From Streptomyces mirabilis (GTDB lineage Bacteria; Actinomycetota; Actinomycetes; Streptomycetales; Streptomycetaceae), in NCBI RefSeq assembly GCF_039503195.1, contig NZ_JBCJKP010000001.1, positions 9,362,001 to 9,426,000 on the forward strand: DNA of 64,000 bases. Direction: 5' to 3'. Positions 42,427 through 52,615 of the stretch are shown piece by piece. Position 1 is the first letter of the stretch. Each line of letters starts with the position of its first letter. The position numbers and the translations under genes were made by a program. The notes beneath the pieces were generated by a model. That model did no database searches, had not been told where the DNA came from, and saw only the letters and a list, made by a program, of their open reading frames with translations.

Positions 42427-43445
42427 GTACTGCCTCCCTTGGCGCGGGGTGCGCCACCGTAGGTTGTCGCTCGGTCCGGCTCCCGCGGTTCAGCCGGACG
42501 GCAGCCGGAGATGTCGTCACATCTGTACCTCGGACGAGCGCGGCTGCGTCCCCCCGGGTCTCCACGGCAGAACCCAAATACCGGATCCACGCCCAGTACA
42601 CGGATTTCTCGGTCTGCTGGTGGCACAGAGGTAGCGCATTGCTGACCAGCGCAAAAAGCGCCCGTCGAGACTTTGGCAGGACCGCCGGCCCGGAAATGGT
42701 CCGGATCTCGACCGATGCGGTCCCTCGGACCGGGTGGCTGCCCGCGGCGCCACGCAGCGGTCGGAGCCGGAAAAAATGGGGGGTGCCCCCTACTGCATCC
42801 GCTCGCGCTCTGGTGTGACATGGCCATCGGCCGACACAGCCCTGTACGCCGAAAGCCGCACGCTGCTGGCGTAGAGCGATAACCCGCTCGCCGTGGCCGC
42901 GTGCGGTGGTGTCCATCCGTCGTGAGCTATGACGGTCCCCCATGGCACAGGTCGTGACGACTGTCCGTGGGCGTCCAGGACGGCCGCGTAATGCCAGCTC
43001 AGGGCATCCCAGCACGGGGGAGTCGGCACATTTGGTGAGAGCTGTGTGAGAGCGCGCGTGAGACGACGAAGCCCCACCGGAGTGCTCGGGTGGGGCTCCT
43101 GCGTGAGGTCGGCTCCGCACGGTTCGGTCGGTGCCCATGCGCTCCGCCCTTCCTGTGATGCTTTCGGGGGTGCTCTTCTTCCGGGATCGCACCCCTCCTG
43201 CAAGGGAACCGCTCCCTCACGGCACGCCTGGGCCACGCGTGTGCGGTGGAGCCGGCAGCGCAAATGGCCGAATCCCCTAGCGTAGCTAGTGCCGTGACCG
43301 GATAGGTTCACCGAGGTCTCGTGGTCTGCGGGTGCGTGAGTCACCGCTGCTCCCCGGCTTCGGCTGGTCGCAGGGCTGAGCGACCTCGTTCGCATGGTTG
43401 TAATCAACTTGCTGTCCGCCCCGGCGGGCGGGCAGGGTCTGGATC
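42427..43445. other. 1-kb gap with an orphan hairpin
   Basis: No convincing gene on either strand. A hairpin at 43070-43098 (AGCCCCACC and GGTGGGGCT) looks like a terminator but has no gene before it on either strand, suggesting that a gene was lost. It is not a tRNA. Confidence 0.45.
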
Positions 43446-43943
43446 ATGCTTGAACTACGCACTTTGGAATCAGACGACTGGCCCCTTTGGCGGGAGTTGC
43501 GACTGGCCGCGCTTGCTGAGGCGCCCTACGCGTTCGGATCGACGCTGGCCCAGTGGCAGGGCTCCGGCGACCGAGAGGAACGCTGGCGTGCCCGTCTGTC
43601 GATTCCTGGCGCGCACGATCTCGTCGCGCTCCTCGACGGCCTTCCAGTGGGCATGGCCAGCGGAGTGCCGGGCGAGGGAGCAGAGAACGTGGAGTTGATC
43701 TCGATGTGGGTCAACCCAACGGCTCGGGGCAAGGGCGTGGGCGACTACCTGATCCAGGCGGTCGAGCGGTGGGGGGCGGAGCGCGGCGCCACGACCTTGC
43801 GGTTGTCCGTCATGCCGGACAACCGCAAGGCGACCGCGCTCTATGAGCGGCACGGTTTCACGGACACGGGTGAGCCCGGCGATCTTCTGCCCGATGGCGT
43901 CGGCAGGGAGCGGGTCATGGCGAAGAGCCTGGCCGCTGTCTGA
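43446..43943 (+). CDS. GNAT-family N-acetyltransferase
   Basis: 165 aa. Acyl-CoA-binding motif A VELISMWVNPTARGKGVGDYLIQAVERWG, then LRLSVMPDNRKATALYERHGFTDTGE. Starts with the usual LELRTLESDDWPLWRELRLAAL. Transfers an acetyl group to an unidentified amine. Single gene with no operon partner. Confidence 0.9.
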   Translation: MLELRTLESDDWPLWRELRLAALAEAPYAFGSTLAQWQGSGDREERWRARLSIPGAHDLVALLDGLPVGMASGVPGEGAENVELISMWVNPTARGKGVGDYLIQAVERWGAERGATTLRLSVMPDNRKATALYERHGFTDTGEPGDLLPDGVGRERVMAKSLAAV

Positions 43944-43974
43944 TCTCCACATCCGGGCACGGCCGGATCCCTCA

Positions 43975-44530
43975 CTTGGTCAGGCTGCGGGCGAGGGGGC
44001 GTCCGCCCCAGCGAATGCCCTTCTTGCTGCGGATGCGGGCGCGTTCGCGACGCTGTGCCGCCAGGACGCCGGGATGGCGTGCGTTCTGGTTGCGCCAGTG
44101 CAAGTAGTGATGCAGCGCGCGGGTCTGGACTGTGTGGTGGGGGTGGTTCGAGTGGGCGAGGGTGAACTGCCGCAGCGGCCCGAAGTGCGCCTCGCGGTGA
44201 TAGCTCGCCGGCAAGCGGTTGGGCTTGCCCTGCTTCGCCCCGCACAGGTCGGCGGTGGGGCGGATGCCGAGCGGGCCGAACGCGTCGAAGGCGAAGGTGC
44301 GCTCGGGCCGCTCGGTGAGCGCGTACTCGGGCGACGTTGCGCCGCAGGTGCTCGGAGAGCTTCTGGACCGACCAACGGGTGAAGGGCTGACCAAGCGTGA
44401 CCGGCCGGGTGGTGGCCGTCCGGATGACGAAGCCCTCGTCGTCATCGCTGAGCGCGGCTTCCTGCTCTGCGGGCTCGGGCGCGCCGCCGAGGCGATCACG
44501 GCCTTCGGCCGCGCGCTGGAAGCCGATCCG
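43975..44530 (-). pseudogene. IS630-family transposase remnant
   Basis: Minus-strand pieces: DDEGFVIRTATTRPVTLGQPFTRWSVQKLSEHL (N-terminal half), RTFAFDAFGPLGIRP (first Asp region), YHREAHFGPL, and YLHWRNQNARHPGVLAAQRRERARIRSKKGIRWGGRPL (C-terminus). Frameshifts separate them, and the middle with the second Asp/Glu is lost. Confidence 0.75.
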
Positions 44531-44572
44531 GTCTTCTGGCGTCAGGGACAGGCACCACGAGATGATCACCCT

Positions 44573-45304
44573 ATGGCGGATGTGATCTTCTTCGATCTGG
44601 ACGGCACCCTGGTCGATCATCGAAGCGCGGTCTTGGAAACGATCGGCCAGATCGTCCAGTCTGCGCCGAACGCGGCGGCTCCACCGGAGGAGCTGGTGCC
44701 GTTGTGGTGGACGCTGGAGGCGCGCCACATGCGGGAATACCTGGCCGGTCAGTGCTCCTTCGCTGAGCACCACCGACGCAGGCTCCGTTCCTTCCTGCCG
44801 ATGCTCGGTGAGCCGGTTCCGGAAAGTCCCGGCCTTCTGGACGCCTGGATCGCCGAGCGCTACCTCACCGTGTTCGAGGAGTCCTGGCGGTGTTATCCCG
44901 ATGTCCAGCCCTGCCTGGAGACCCTGAAACGGCTTTCCCGAGGGCCGCGTCTGGCTGTTCTCACCAACGGGGACCCCGAGCAGCAGCGCGCCAAGCTCGC
45001 CCGCTTCGGCCTCCTGGAATACTTCGAAGCCGTCCTGACCCCGGCCGAGCTCGGTGTGGCCAAGCCCGTCGCCTACGCCGCCGCCTGCCGGTGGATGCGG
45101 ACGGACCCCGCGCAGGCGGTCAACGTGGGCGACATGCTGGAAAGCGATGTGCACGCAGCCGCCCGCGCCGGGCTCACCGGCATCTGGCTGGACCGCGGCA
45201 TCGACTTCGTCACCGGTGGACCATCGCCGACGGCAGACGAGACGGTGCTCCGCATCGAACGGCTCACCGACCTCCCGGACCACCTGTCACGCACGAACGT
45301 CTGA
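44573..45304 (+). CDS. HAD-superfamily hydrolase
   Basis: 243 aa. Motif I VIFFDLDGTLVDH (nucleophile Asp), motif II LAVLTNGD, motif III Lys in GVAKPVAY, motif IV VGDMLESDV. A helical cap of about 80 residues lies between I and II. Phosphatase or phosphoglucomutase-like/phosphonatase type; substrate unknown. The longer upstream frame overlaps the IS630 remnant and is rejected as start; only a weak ribosome-binding site precedes 44573. Confidence 0.88.
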   Translation: MADVIFFDLDGTLVDHRSAVLETIGQIVQSAPNAAAPPEELVPLWWTLEARHMREYLAGQCSFAEHHRRRLRSFLPMLGEPVPESPGLLDAWIAERYLTVFEESWRCYPDVQPCLETLKRLSRGPRLAVLTNGDPEQQRAKLARFGLLEYFEAVLTPAELGVAKPVAYAAACRWMRTDPAQAVNVGDMLESDVHAAARAGLTGIWLDRGIDFVTGGPSPTADETVLRIERLTDLPDHLSRTNV

Positions 45305-45399
45305 CCGGCTCTCACGGCCGTCGTAAGTGAGCGGCCCGGGCCAACGCCTTCCCCGGGGCGCGCATCAGCTGCTTCCACTCCGGCCGTGGTTCATTGACC

Positions 45400-45664
45400 C
45401 TGGCCTGCAACCATCACGTACGTCCGCGTTCACCGTCCCGGACCGGGTGGGCACCTCGGTCACCGTCACCGCGTCGAGGCGGAGGAGGGGGCGGCGCCCT
45501 CGCGAGCCGCACCCTCTCCGGACTGAGCACGGGCCAGACGCTCACCATCACCGTGGCGAAAGGCGGCGAAGCCGGCGCAGGCGCCGGGAAACGAGGCCGT
45601 CGTGGACCTCGGTTCCCCGTGGGGCCAGTACGAATACGTCACCGCTATCGGTATCGCGGCCTGA
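45400..45664 (+). pseudogene. Remnant of a glycine-rich, beta-structured protein
   Basis: The plus-strand text FTVPDRVGTSVTVTA, then (other frame) GGGGGGALASRTLSGLSTGQTLTITVAKGGEAGAG, then VDLGSPWGQYEYVTAIGIAA and a stop. Three frames are needed, so it is broken. No family named. Confidence 0.45.
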
Positions 45665-45809
45665 CCCGCAGGTCCACTGGGCCGCCTGTCGGCCGGGTGA
45701 TGGATTCGGGGCGGTGGCGCATTCCCGCGTCGAAGGATAAGAAACCCATAAACTTCGGGTGCATGGCGGGGTGTTGCCGGGGAACTCGCTGCTTCGGAGG
45801 TTGATAACT

Positions 45810-45980
45810 ATGGTTCCCCTGCTTCTCGTTCTTCTGCTGGCCCTGGTTCTCTTCGGTGCGGGTTTCGCGCTGAAGGCTCTGTGGATCGTGGCGGTGATCG
45901 TGCTGGCCGTGTGGCTGCTCGGTTTCGTCATGCGTTCCGCCGGAACCGGCGGCAGCCGTGGCCGTTGGTACCGCTGGTAG
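45810..45980 (+). CDS. Small hydrophobic membrane protein
   Basis: 56 aa, with GGAGG 9 nt before the ATG. Two tightly packed membrane segments (residues 2-21 and 23-42), then a short basic tail (GGSRGRWYRW). Streptomyces encode many such 'hydrophobic proteins' of unknown role. A very strong hairpin follows. Confidence 0.75.
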   Translation: MVPLLLVLLLALVLFGAGFALKALWIVAVIVLAVWLLGFVMRSAGTGGSRGRWYRW

Positions 45981-46004
45981 CGCACGGCAGTCCCACCCCC
46001 TGAT

Positions 46005-46044
46005 GCGGGGCGGCCCCGGACGCAGGCGTCCGGGGCCGCCCCGC
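46005..46044 (+). terminator. 19-bp perfect hairpin
   Basis: Arms 46005-46023 and 46026-46044 are perfectly complementary; ends 24 nt after the small membrane gene. No T-run. Confidence 0.7.
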
Positions 46045-46270
46045 ACGCATGTGACTCTTGGGTGAAGATGCCGGCGCCGACGCGCGGGCGGTGGGGGAGC
46101 GGGGCAGGAGAGCGGTGTGGCCGGGAGGCCCGCTGTGCGCGCCCGGAACCGCGCACCTCCAACACGGCGGACTTCCCGGGCACACCCGGCCGCACGCCTC
46201 GGGCAGACCGTGGAAGCAGTACCGCGCTGTCGCCACTTGGTAGCGGATGCCGGCCCTTCCGAGGAACGCG

Positions 46271-47125
46271 TCATGGTGTCCTCGAGAAGGCGTTTTCGGC
46301 CCAGCCGGCGAACGACGTCCAGCGCACACCGGGATGGGCGGCGCGCAGCGCCGGCAGGTCGACGCGGTAGCCGGGGCCACGCAGGAACGCCCACATCGCC
46401 CGCATGTCGGCGTTGCCGATCTCATCGAGCTGCACCTCGTGGTGGCGAACGGTCCCACCGACTGCCGTGCTCAACGCGGCCGCCATGTCCTCGGGCGTGG
46501 GGGCGTCGCCGGCCAGCTCGATGCGCTGCCCGGCGAACGCGTCGGGCGCGGCGAAGACCGCGGCGGTGAACTCGCCCAGATCGGGGCGTGCCAGTTGCTG
46601 CAGCGGACGGTCCGGTGGCAGGGGAAGATCGAGCACCCCCTGGCGGATCCGGTCCTCTCCGCCGAGGGCGTTGTCGAAGAAGTAGGTGGGCCCCAGGATC
46701 GTGTAGGGCACCTCGCCCGCGGCCAGCTCCCGCTCGATGACGGCCTTGGTCTCGAAGTGCGGCACGCCCGTGTCCTGGTCGGCACCTGCCACGGAACTGA
46801 AGACCAGGTGGGGCACACGAGCATGACGGGCGGCGGCGAGAATGGTCCGACCCTGTGCGATCTCGGCGGCCGGTCCTGACTCGAAGGGCGTGGTCATCGC
46901 GAACACACCGGCTACGCCTCGCATGGCTGAGGCCAGGGACTCGCGGTCCATGAGATCCCCGCCCACCACCTCGACGCCGCGCGCGGCCAGGCCCCGGGCC
47001 GCAGCGGATCGAGGGTTGCGGACCAGGCCACGGACGACGGCGCCGCGGGACAGCAACGCGCTGACGACGGCGCCGCCCTGGCCCCCGGTCGCCCCGAGAA
47101 CCAGTACCGACTGGTCGACATTCAT
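46271..47125 (-). CDS. NmrA-like NAD(P)-binding protein
   Basis: 284 aa, with GGAAGGAG upstream. Rossmann motif VLVLGATGGQGGAVV at residues 7-21, RGLVRNP, GVEVVGGDLMDRESL, and PHLVFSSVAG. No Tyr-x-x-x-Lys catalytic pair is seen, as in NmrA sensors and quinone-reductase-like members. Could report redox state or reduce a quinone. Divergent from the DUF5996 gene. Confidence 0.88.
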   Translation of the reverse strand: MNVDQSVLVLGATGGQGGAVVSALLSRGAVVRGLVRNPRSAAARGLAARGVEVVGGDLMDRESLASAMRGVAGVFAMTTPFESGPAAEIAQGRTILAAARHARVPHLVFSSVAGADQDTGVPHFETKAVIERELAAGEVPYTILGPTYFFDNALGGEDRIRQGVLDLPLPPDRPLQQLARPDLGEFTAAVFAAPDAFAGQRIELAGDAPTPEDMAAALSTAVGGTVRHHEVQLDEIGNADMRAMWAFLRGPGYRVDLPALRAAHPGVRWTSFAGWAENAFSRTP

Positions 47126-47360
47126 GAGGAAAGCTCCTTCCGGTCGATCGGCCCCGGAGGGCCTCGCCGCGGGTGGGACCGAACCGCTGGATCACCCCTT
47201 GCGGTGCGGGCGCACGGCTGCTCGTGGAGCATGCAAGCGTCGCGGCCCGATGGCCGGTGAGGCGCGCCGGGGACCTGCCGACCTACCTGCCGGGTTGCCT
47301 GATTCCCCGGCTGAGGGCAGCGTGGTCGGTGTCGGCCGGTTGTCCTGGGAGGAGTGTGCT

Positions 47361-48308
47361 GTGGCCGTGATCTCCGATGGGGCGTCGCGGACGGCGTGGC
47401 CGCGGCTGCGCGTCGCCGACTGGACCGAGACCCGGGACACACTGCACATGTGGACCCAGATCGTCGGCAAGATCCGGCTGGCCCACGCGCCCCTGGTCAA
47501 TCACTGGTGGCAGGTCACCTTCTATGTCAGCCCGCGCGGCCTCACCACGTCGGCGATCCCCTACCGCTCAGGGGTCTTCGACATCGAGTTCGACTTCCTC
47601 GACCATCAGCTGCGTATCCGCGGCAGCGACGGCGCCCACCGCGGCGTGGCCCTGGAGCCGAGGCCGGTGGCCGACTTCTACCGCGAGACGATGCGGGCCC
47701 TGAGCGAGCTGGGAATCGAGACAAAGATCCAGGCGTCTCCCAACGAGGTGGACCCGGCGATCCCGTTCGACGAAGACGACCGGCACACTTCCTACGACCC
47801 GAGGGCCGCGCAGCTCTTCTGGCGCCAGTTGCTGCAGGCCAACCGGGTGCTGGGGGAGTTCCGCTCGTACTTCGTCGGCAAGGTGAGCCCGGTGCACTTC
47901 TTCTGGGGCGCCATGGACCTGGCCTGCACGAGGTTCTCGGGACGGGCGGCGCCGCCGCATCCCGGCGGGGCCCCGAACTGCGGTGACTGGGTGATGGTGG
48001 AGGGCTACTCCCGCGAGTTGAGCAGCTGTGGATTCTGGCCCGGCGGTGGTGAAGAGGGAGCCTTCTACTCGTACGCCTATCCCGAACCGGATGGCTTCGC
48101 CGACCACCCGGTCACCCCGGCCGACGCGTCCTACAACCCTGACTTCGGTCAGTTCCTTCTGCCGTACGAGGCGGTGCGCACTGCGGCCGACCCTGACCGG
48201 GCACTGGCCGGTTTCCTGCACACGACCTACGAGGCCGCCGCGGAACACGGCGACTGGGACCGGGCGGCCCTGGAAGAGGACCCGAACCGGTGGCGACAGC
48301 GCCGGTAG
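47361..48308 (+). CDS. DUF5996 family protein
   Basis: 315 aa from the GTG at 47361 (GGGAGGAG upstream). Strongly conserved blocks LRVADWTETRDTLHMWTQIVGKIRLAH, NHWWQVTFYVSPRGLTTSAIPY, KVSPVHFFWGAMDLACTRFSGR and GFWPGG...FYSYAYPEP identify the family, which is widespread in actinobacteria and other bacteria. Function unknown; the many Trp/His suggest an enzyme. Earlier in-frame starts overlap the divergent gene's promoter and are less likely. Confidence 0.88.
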   Translation: MAVISDGASRTAWPRLRVADWTETRDTLHMWTQIVGKIRLAHAPLVNHWWQVTFYVSPRGLTTSAIPYRSGVFDIEFDFLDHQLRIRGSDGAHRGVALEPRPVADFYRETMRALSELGIETKIQASPNEVDPAIPFDEDDRHTSYDPRAAQLFWRQLLQANRVLGEFRSYFVGKVSPVHFFWGAMDLACTRFSGRAAPPHPGGAPNCGDWVMVEGYSRELSSCGFWPGGGEEGAFYSYAYPEPDGFADHPVTPADASYNPDFGQFLLPYEAVRTAADPDRALAGFLHTTYEAAAEHGDWDRAALEEDPNRWRQRR

Positions 48309-48721
48309 ACGGGTGCGGCCGAACGGTTCGTACCCGCCACTGCATTGCTGCCGCCGGCGGTCACGTCCGGTGCCCACGTCGGCGCCGGCGCCTCGCTTCG
48401 GCGATCTCGCCCGCGATGGGAAGCCAGAAGCAGAGGATGAAGGCGGCGTCGCCCCTCCTCCCGGTCCGTCCGGTCCGTCCGGTCCATGAACAGGTTCTGT
48501 CATCGCCCCAGCCTCCGGCACCGCACGCTCCCACACGCGCAACCAGGGAGTGTTTCCCCTGAAGACGGCCAAGGCCGCGCCCGGCACGGGGATCACGCTT
48601 CCATCAGGATCGAAGTGATCGACCTGGGCCGCCCGCGCTCGGCATAGTGGCCGCAGCACACCGTGCCTCGACGCACCTTGATCCGGTCACCGCTGGGTGA
48701 CACGACAACGCGGGGGAATAC

Positions 48722-49108
48722 ATGCGTGCTCACAGGAAGATCGGCGCGATGTTGGCGACAGCGGCGCTGGCCGTCGGGTTCGGCGCGGTGGCGGCTCCGT
48801 CCGCCGATGCCGCCGCGGGCTGCTGGACCAACGACGACGGCATCAAGTGGTACTGCAACAACGTGTCGGGCGCGCCCGTCTACGGCATCATCGGCAACAA
48901 CCACTCCTACCCCGACCCCGGCAAGATCGTCGGCTACATGTACTCCAACCCGAGCTGGTTCTACTGCAAGGAGGACGGCCAGGCCTGGGTCGGCGGACCG
49001 CACCCGACCCGCTGGCTGATGACCGTCGCCGACAACGGCCAGCTGGGATTCATGAAGGACACCGCGATCTACAGCGAGACCGACCCGGTGCTGGACTGCT
49101 ACCGCTAA
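48722..49108 (+). CDS. Small secreted cysteine-containing protein
   Basis: 128 aa. Signal peptide (MRAHRKIGAMLATAALAVGF ... PSADA-AAG). The mature 97 residues hold four Cys (GCWT, WYCNN, YCKED, DCYR), enough for two disulfides. GGGGG precedes the ATG. Resembles the many small extracellular proteins of Streptomyces; no function assigned. Confidence 0.78.
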   Translation: MRAHRKIGAMLATAALAVGFGAVAAPSADAAAGCWTNDDGIKWYCNNVSGAPVYGIIGNNHSYPDPGKIVGYMYSNPSWFYCKEDGQAWVGGPHPTRWLMTVADNGQLGFMKDTAIYSETDPVLDCYR

Positions 49109-49213
49109 CCGGTCACCGCGTGGAGCTCAGGCCCTGACGGGACACCTGGCAGGGCCTGCCTGATCATGTCGTGCCTGATCATGTCGTCTCCTCCGCGGGA
49201 GGGCGGGGCGAGT

Positions 49214-49432
49214 TCAGGCGTCCGGGCGGGCCGGTCGCCTGCTGCTGCCGGCGGCGGTCTTGGCGGTGGGCCACTGCGCCAGCGAGAGCATCCCCGTCAC
49301 CCGGCGGATGGGGTAGAAGGCCGGCGGCAGTTCGACACACGCCGCGAGCACCGCCGACAGCCGCACCCCCGCGAGGCGTCGAACCCACGTCACACGCCAC
49401 CGGCGGACCTCGTACACGGACGGCAGCGTCAT
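49214..49432 (-). pseudogene. Shortened duplicate of the membrane gene at 52900-53403
   Basis: TLPSVYEVRRWRVTWV joins directly to GVRLSAVLAACVELPPAFY and runs to the same C-terminus RPARPDA. Compared with the intact copy about 145 nt are missing in the middle without breaking the frame, and the first 50 codons are gone. Confidence 0.8.
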
Positions 49433-49519
49433 CGCCGGCAGGACCGTCCACGGGACAAGACCGAGGACGCCGCGCCGACCACCTCGACGTGCCTGAGGGA
49501 TGCCCGCCGCTGTTCCCCA

Positions 49520-49670
49520 GACGCGGGAGTTGCACCGCTACCTGCGCCGGCGCAACCGGAACGCTCGGCACCCCGACGTCCCGGCCGCCCAGCGGTGCGA
49601 GAGCGCCCGCGTCCGCAGCGAGAAATGCGTCCGCTGGGGCGGACGACCACTCGCCGCCCGAACGTACGAC
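49520..49670 (+). pseudogene. IS630 transposase C-terminal scrap
   Basis: ELHRYLRRRNRNARHPDVPAAQRCESARVRSEKCVRWGGRPL, almost the same as the end of the copy at 43975-44530 but on the other strand. Confidence 0.65.
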
Positions 49671-49713
49671 CCGGTGTTCGCGCCCGATCACACCAGGAGC
49701 ACGGCAAGGCGGT

Positions 49714-49740
49714 GACGTAGTTCACAAGGAAAGGGTGACA
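49714..49740 (-). promoter_or_regulatory. Imperfect ECF41-like site
   Basis: Minus strand TGTCACC, 16 nt, CGTC. The -10 is the textbook ECF41 sequence but the -35 has a mismatch, and only the broken membrane gene lies downstream. Confidence 0.25.
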
Positions 49741-49775
49741 GGGCGTTGTCGCGGGCAGCTGCCACTGTCGACGGC

Positions 49776-50708
49776 ATGACGATCACAGATGAGGACTGTC
49801 TCCCCGAGACCCTGGCGTTCAACGAGCACTTTGAGGCTGCCGCCGCGAGCCGCCCAGCTCGAGGGGAGGCGCCGAACCCAGCCATGCTGGCGCTCCTTCG
49901 GCGCAACCGGCTCGGCGGTGACACGCCACCGGTGAGACTGCCCTACGGCCGGGACCGCGTTGTTGAGGGCGGAGTGAAGGTACGGGTCTTCGTGCCGGAC
50001 CACGCCGACGGCGTGTACCTGCACCTCCACGGTGGTGGCTGGGCGTTCGGGTCCGCGGACGGACAGGACGAGCGCCTCTGGCGGCTCGCCGAGCAGGCAC
50101 GGCTGGCCGTGGTGAGCGTGGAGTACCGCCTCGCGCCGGAACACCCCTTCCCCGCCGGGCCCGACGACTGCGAAGCGGCTGCCCGATGGCTGGTGAAACA
50201 CGCCGTGGCCGAGTTCGGTACCGAACGGCTGCTGATCGGCGGTGAATCGGCCGGTGCCCACCTCAGCGTCGTGACGCTGCTGCGCCTTCGCGACCGGCAC
50301 GGCATCACGGGCGCGTTCCGGGCGGCCCACCTGCTCTTCGGCCCCTACGACCTGTCGATGACACCAAGCCAGCGGTCGTTTGGCTCCCGACAACTGCTGA
50401 GCAACACCGACGCGATCCGGGGCAGCTATGAGCTGTTCACGCCAGGGATGGGGCAGGAGCAGCGCCGCGCTCCCGAGGTGTCGCCCCTGTTCGCGAACTT
50501 GACCGGGTTGCCGCCTGCCCGGATCGTCGTCGGCACCGAGGATCCGCTGCTGGACGACTCGCTGTTCCTGGCCCAACGGTGGCAGGCGGCGGGCGCGCCT
50601 GTGCAGCTCGGCGTCGTCGCCGGCGCGATGCACGGCTTCACTCTGTTCCCCCTGACCATCACCGAGCGGGAACTGCGGCGCGAGCGGGACTTCCTGGCCA
50701 CTGCGTGA
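49776..50708 (+). CDS. Alpha/beta-hydrolase, HSL-type esterase
   Basis: 310 aa. [20 protein letters not shown] (oxyanion hole), [19 protein letters not shown], nucleophile [10 protein letters not shown], acid in [11 protein letters not shown], His in AMHGFTLFP: a full catalytic set. The start could also be TTG 49746. It is followed 16 nt later by the WYL regulator gene on the same strand, which probably controls it. Paralogous in family only to the esterase at 35542. Confidence 0.92.
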   Translation: MTITDEDCLPETLAFNEHFEAAAASRPARGEAPNPAMLALLRRNRLGGDTPPVRLPYGRDRVVEGGVKVRVFVPDHADGVYLHLHGGGWAFGSADGQDERLWRLAEQARLAVVSVEYRLAPEHPFPAGPDDCEAAARWLVKHAVAEFGTERLLIGGESAGAHLSVVTLLRLRDRHGITGAFRAAHLLFGPYDLSMTPSQRSFGSRQLLSNTDAIRGSYELFTPGMGQEQRRAPEVSPLFANLTGLPPARIVVGTEDPLLDDSLFLAQRWQAAGAPVQLGVVAGAMHGFTLFPLTITERELRRERDFLATA

Positions 50709-50724
50709 CGGTAGCGTCGGCGGC

Positions 50725-51444
50725 ATGAACCGAACTGCCCGGCTGTACGCGCTGGTGGAGGACTTGCGCGCGGTGGCGCCGCGGCCGCTGACGGTCGCGG
50801 TGCTCGCCACGCGGTTCGAGATCAGCACACGCACGGTGCAGCGTGACCTGCAAACCCTGTTGGAGACCGGTGTCCCGGTGCGCTCCATACCCGGGCGGGG
50901 CGGCGGCTGGTCGATCGACCCGGAGATGACCCTGCCCCCGGTCCGCCTCACCGCCGACGAAGCCTCGGCACTGATTACCGCGCTCGCCGCGGCCGACGCC
51001 TCCACCCCCTACGTCGGCGCGGCCCGCACGGCGGCCCAGAAGATTGCGGCCTCGATGACCGGCCCCGCCTCGGCGGCGGCGCGGGAACTCGCCGCACGGA
51101 TCGTTACCCTGCCGACGCGCAGCGACTGCGAGGTCCGTACCGCGGTGGAGCAGGCCCTCGCCAACAACCTGGTGCTGCGGCTGTCCTACACCGACGCGGC
51201 CGGACACGAAAGCGACCGCGTCGTGGAACCGGCCGGATTGCTCACCGCCGACGGCCGCTGGTACCTCATCGCCTGGTGCCGCACACGCCGGGCCGGCCGG
51301 GGTTTCCGGCTGGACCGGATCGCAGCAGCGGCTCCGACCAGTGAACCGGCACAGCCGCATAACCTGACCGAACTACTGCTCGGCTCGGCCGCCGTCGGCG
51401 CAGTACAACCCACTGCACTGACCTCACTGAGACCCTCGCCATGA
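50725..51444 (+). CDS. WYL-domain transcriptional regulator
   Basis: 239 aa. N-terminal HTH (LTVAVLATRFEISTRTVQRDLQTLLETGVPVRSIPGRGGGWSI) and C-terminal WYL-like domain (NNLVLRLSYTDAAGHESDRVVEPAGLLTADGRWYLIAWCR). WYL regulators bind small ligands or nucleic acid. Close spacing to the esterase suggests one operon. It converges with the metallo-hydrolase gene, 8 nt from its end. Confidence 0.88.
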   Translation: MNRTARLYALVEDLRAVAPRPLTVAVLATRFEISTRTVQRDLQTLLETGVPVRSIPGRGGGWSIDPEMTLPPVRLTADEASALITALAAADASTPYVGAARTAAQKIAASMTGPASAAARELAARIVTLPTRSDCEVRTAVEQALANNLVLRLSYTDAAGHESDRVVEPAGLLTADGRWYLIAWCRTRRAGRGFRLDRIAAAAPTSEPAQPHNLTELLLGSAAVGAVQPTALTSLRPSP

Positions 51445-51452
51445 GGATCCGA

Positions 51453-52505
51453 TCAGTGGATCATGATGCTGGCGAACGCTTCCAGTAGACCTATGTCGAC
51501 GCCGTCAGCTTTGGTGCGGGCAAGTACGGTGTCGAACGCGGCGGGAGTGTTGTCGACCAGTTTGCGTTGCAGCGGAAGGCCCTCGTGAACCGGACAGAAG
51601 AAGTCGTTCCAGTGGGTGGGGATGACAATGGCAGGCTGAACGGTGCCGATGGTCGCGTCGAGGAAGTCCTTGCTGAAACGTCGTTCGGCGCGTCCGAGAC
51701 CGCCGATGCCGAGGAACAGGGCGTCAGCGTGGACTCCGGCGAGCGCGCCGGGGATCCAGTTGGCTGAACCTTTGAACAGCATGCTCGTCTCTGGTGCCGC
51801 CACGAGGAAGTCATAGGTGCCCCCCTCCTTGTATGCGCTGATGGGGGCGGGCTGCAGGAGCGGCTTGTCAATGGTCGCACCCTCACCGCCCATCGGGTTG
51901 GGGGAGTGTTTGGAGGCGATGGTGCGCACCGTGAAGCTGCCCACCGTGACGGATTTCTCCGGGTCCAGAAGTGCCAAGCGGTCCTCGGGGACGTTGCCAC
52001 CCCTGGCGATGTTCAACGTGGACGGTGAGCCGTAGACGGTGGCTTCCGTGCGGTTGGCGATGTAGGCGACGTCCAGCGCGTGGTCGTGGTGGGAGTGAGA
52101 GATGAAGATGGCGCGTACGCGGTCCGCGCCCACCTTGTCGAGTGCGGTGTCCACGGCGTCGGGGTCGGTGGAGACCGGTCGACCGAGCGCGGCATCGAGA
52201 AGGCCGGCCGGGGTGATGAAAGCGTCGATGAGGATCTGGGTGGTGCCGTCGTCGACGAGCATCATGGTGGTGCCCAATGAGGTCACCTTGACCGTGGCTC
52301 CACCTGGTCCGCCGGGGTCGTCCACGAGAAGGTCGCGGTAGTCGTTGAGGTCTCCGGAGTGACGGATCTTGGTTTGCCACACAGCACCCAGCGCCACGGC
52401 TGTGGTCAGTTTGAGTGCGAGGGCGATCGAGAGGGCGGGGTGTTGCCGGACCGCTCCCGCCAGCCGTGCTCGTAGACCCGGGGCGAACCTGCTGATCTCT
52501 GGCAT
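51453..52505 (-). CDS. MBL-fold metallo-hydrolase with N-terminal membrane anchor
   Basis: 350 aa. A membrane helix at about residues 24-43 precedes the beta-lactamase-like fold; metal motif HSHHDH at 137-142, further His in SKHSPNPMGGEG and IPTHWNDFF. Closest to UlaG-like MBL proteins. Probably faces the outside or acts at the membrane; substrate unknown. Confidence 0.88.
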   Translation of the reverse strand: MPEISRFAPGLRARLAGAVRQHPALSIALALKLTTAVALGAVWQTKIRHSGDLNDYRDLLVDDPGGPGGATVKVTSLGTTMMLVDDGTTQILIDAFITPAGLLDAALGRPVSTDPDAVDTALDKVGADRVRAIFISHSHHDHALDVAYIANRTEATVYGSPSTLNIARGGNVPEDRLALLDPEKSVTVGSFTVRTIASKHSPNPMGGEGATIDKPLLQPAPISAYKEGGTYDFLVAAPETSMLFKGSANWIPGALAGVHADALFLGIGGLGRAERRFSKDFLDATIGTVQPAIVIPTHWNDFFCPVHEGLPLQRKLVDNTPAAFDTVLARTKADGVDIGLLEAFASIMIH

Positions 52506-52615
52506 GAAGTCTCCTCGCTCATTCTCGCAGCGCTGCTAGTGACCTTGGCGTCATGGCGACTGGATCTTTTGTCGGACCTGGTGGCAGGGTCCGTCTTGGC
52601 TGGTGGCCCGGAAGT

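Noticed and set aside
40858..42462. A 534-codon frame antisense to the FGGY kinase
   Set aside because: Composition artefact; the kinase is complete with motifs and start.
43070..43098. GC-rich hairpin considered as part of a tRNA
   Set aside because: No cloverleaf, no T-arm GGTTCGAATCC; it is a simple hairpin.
43841..45283. A 480-codon minus-strand frame across HAD and IS630 remnant
   Set aside because: Only the IS630 scrap within it is meaningful; the rest is antisense to the HAD gene.
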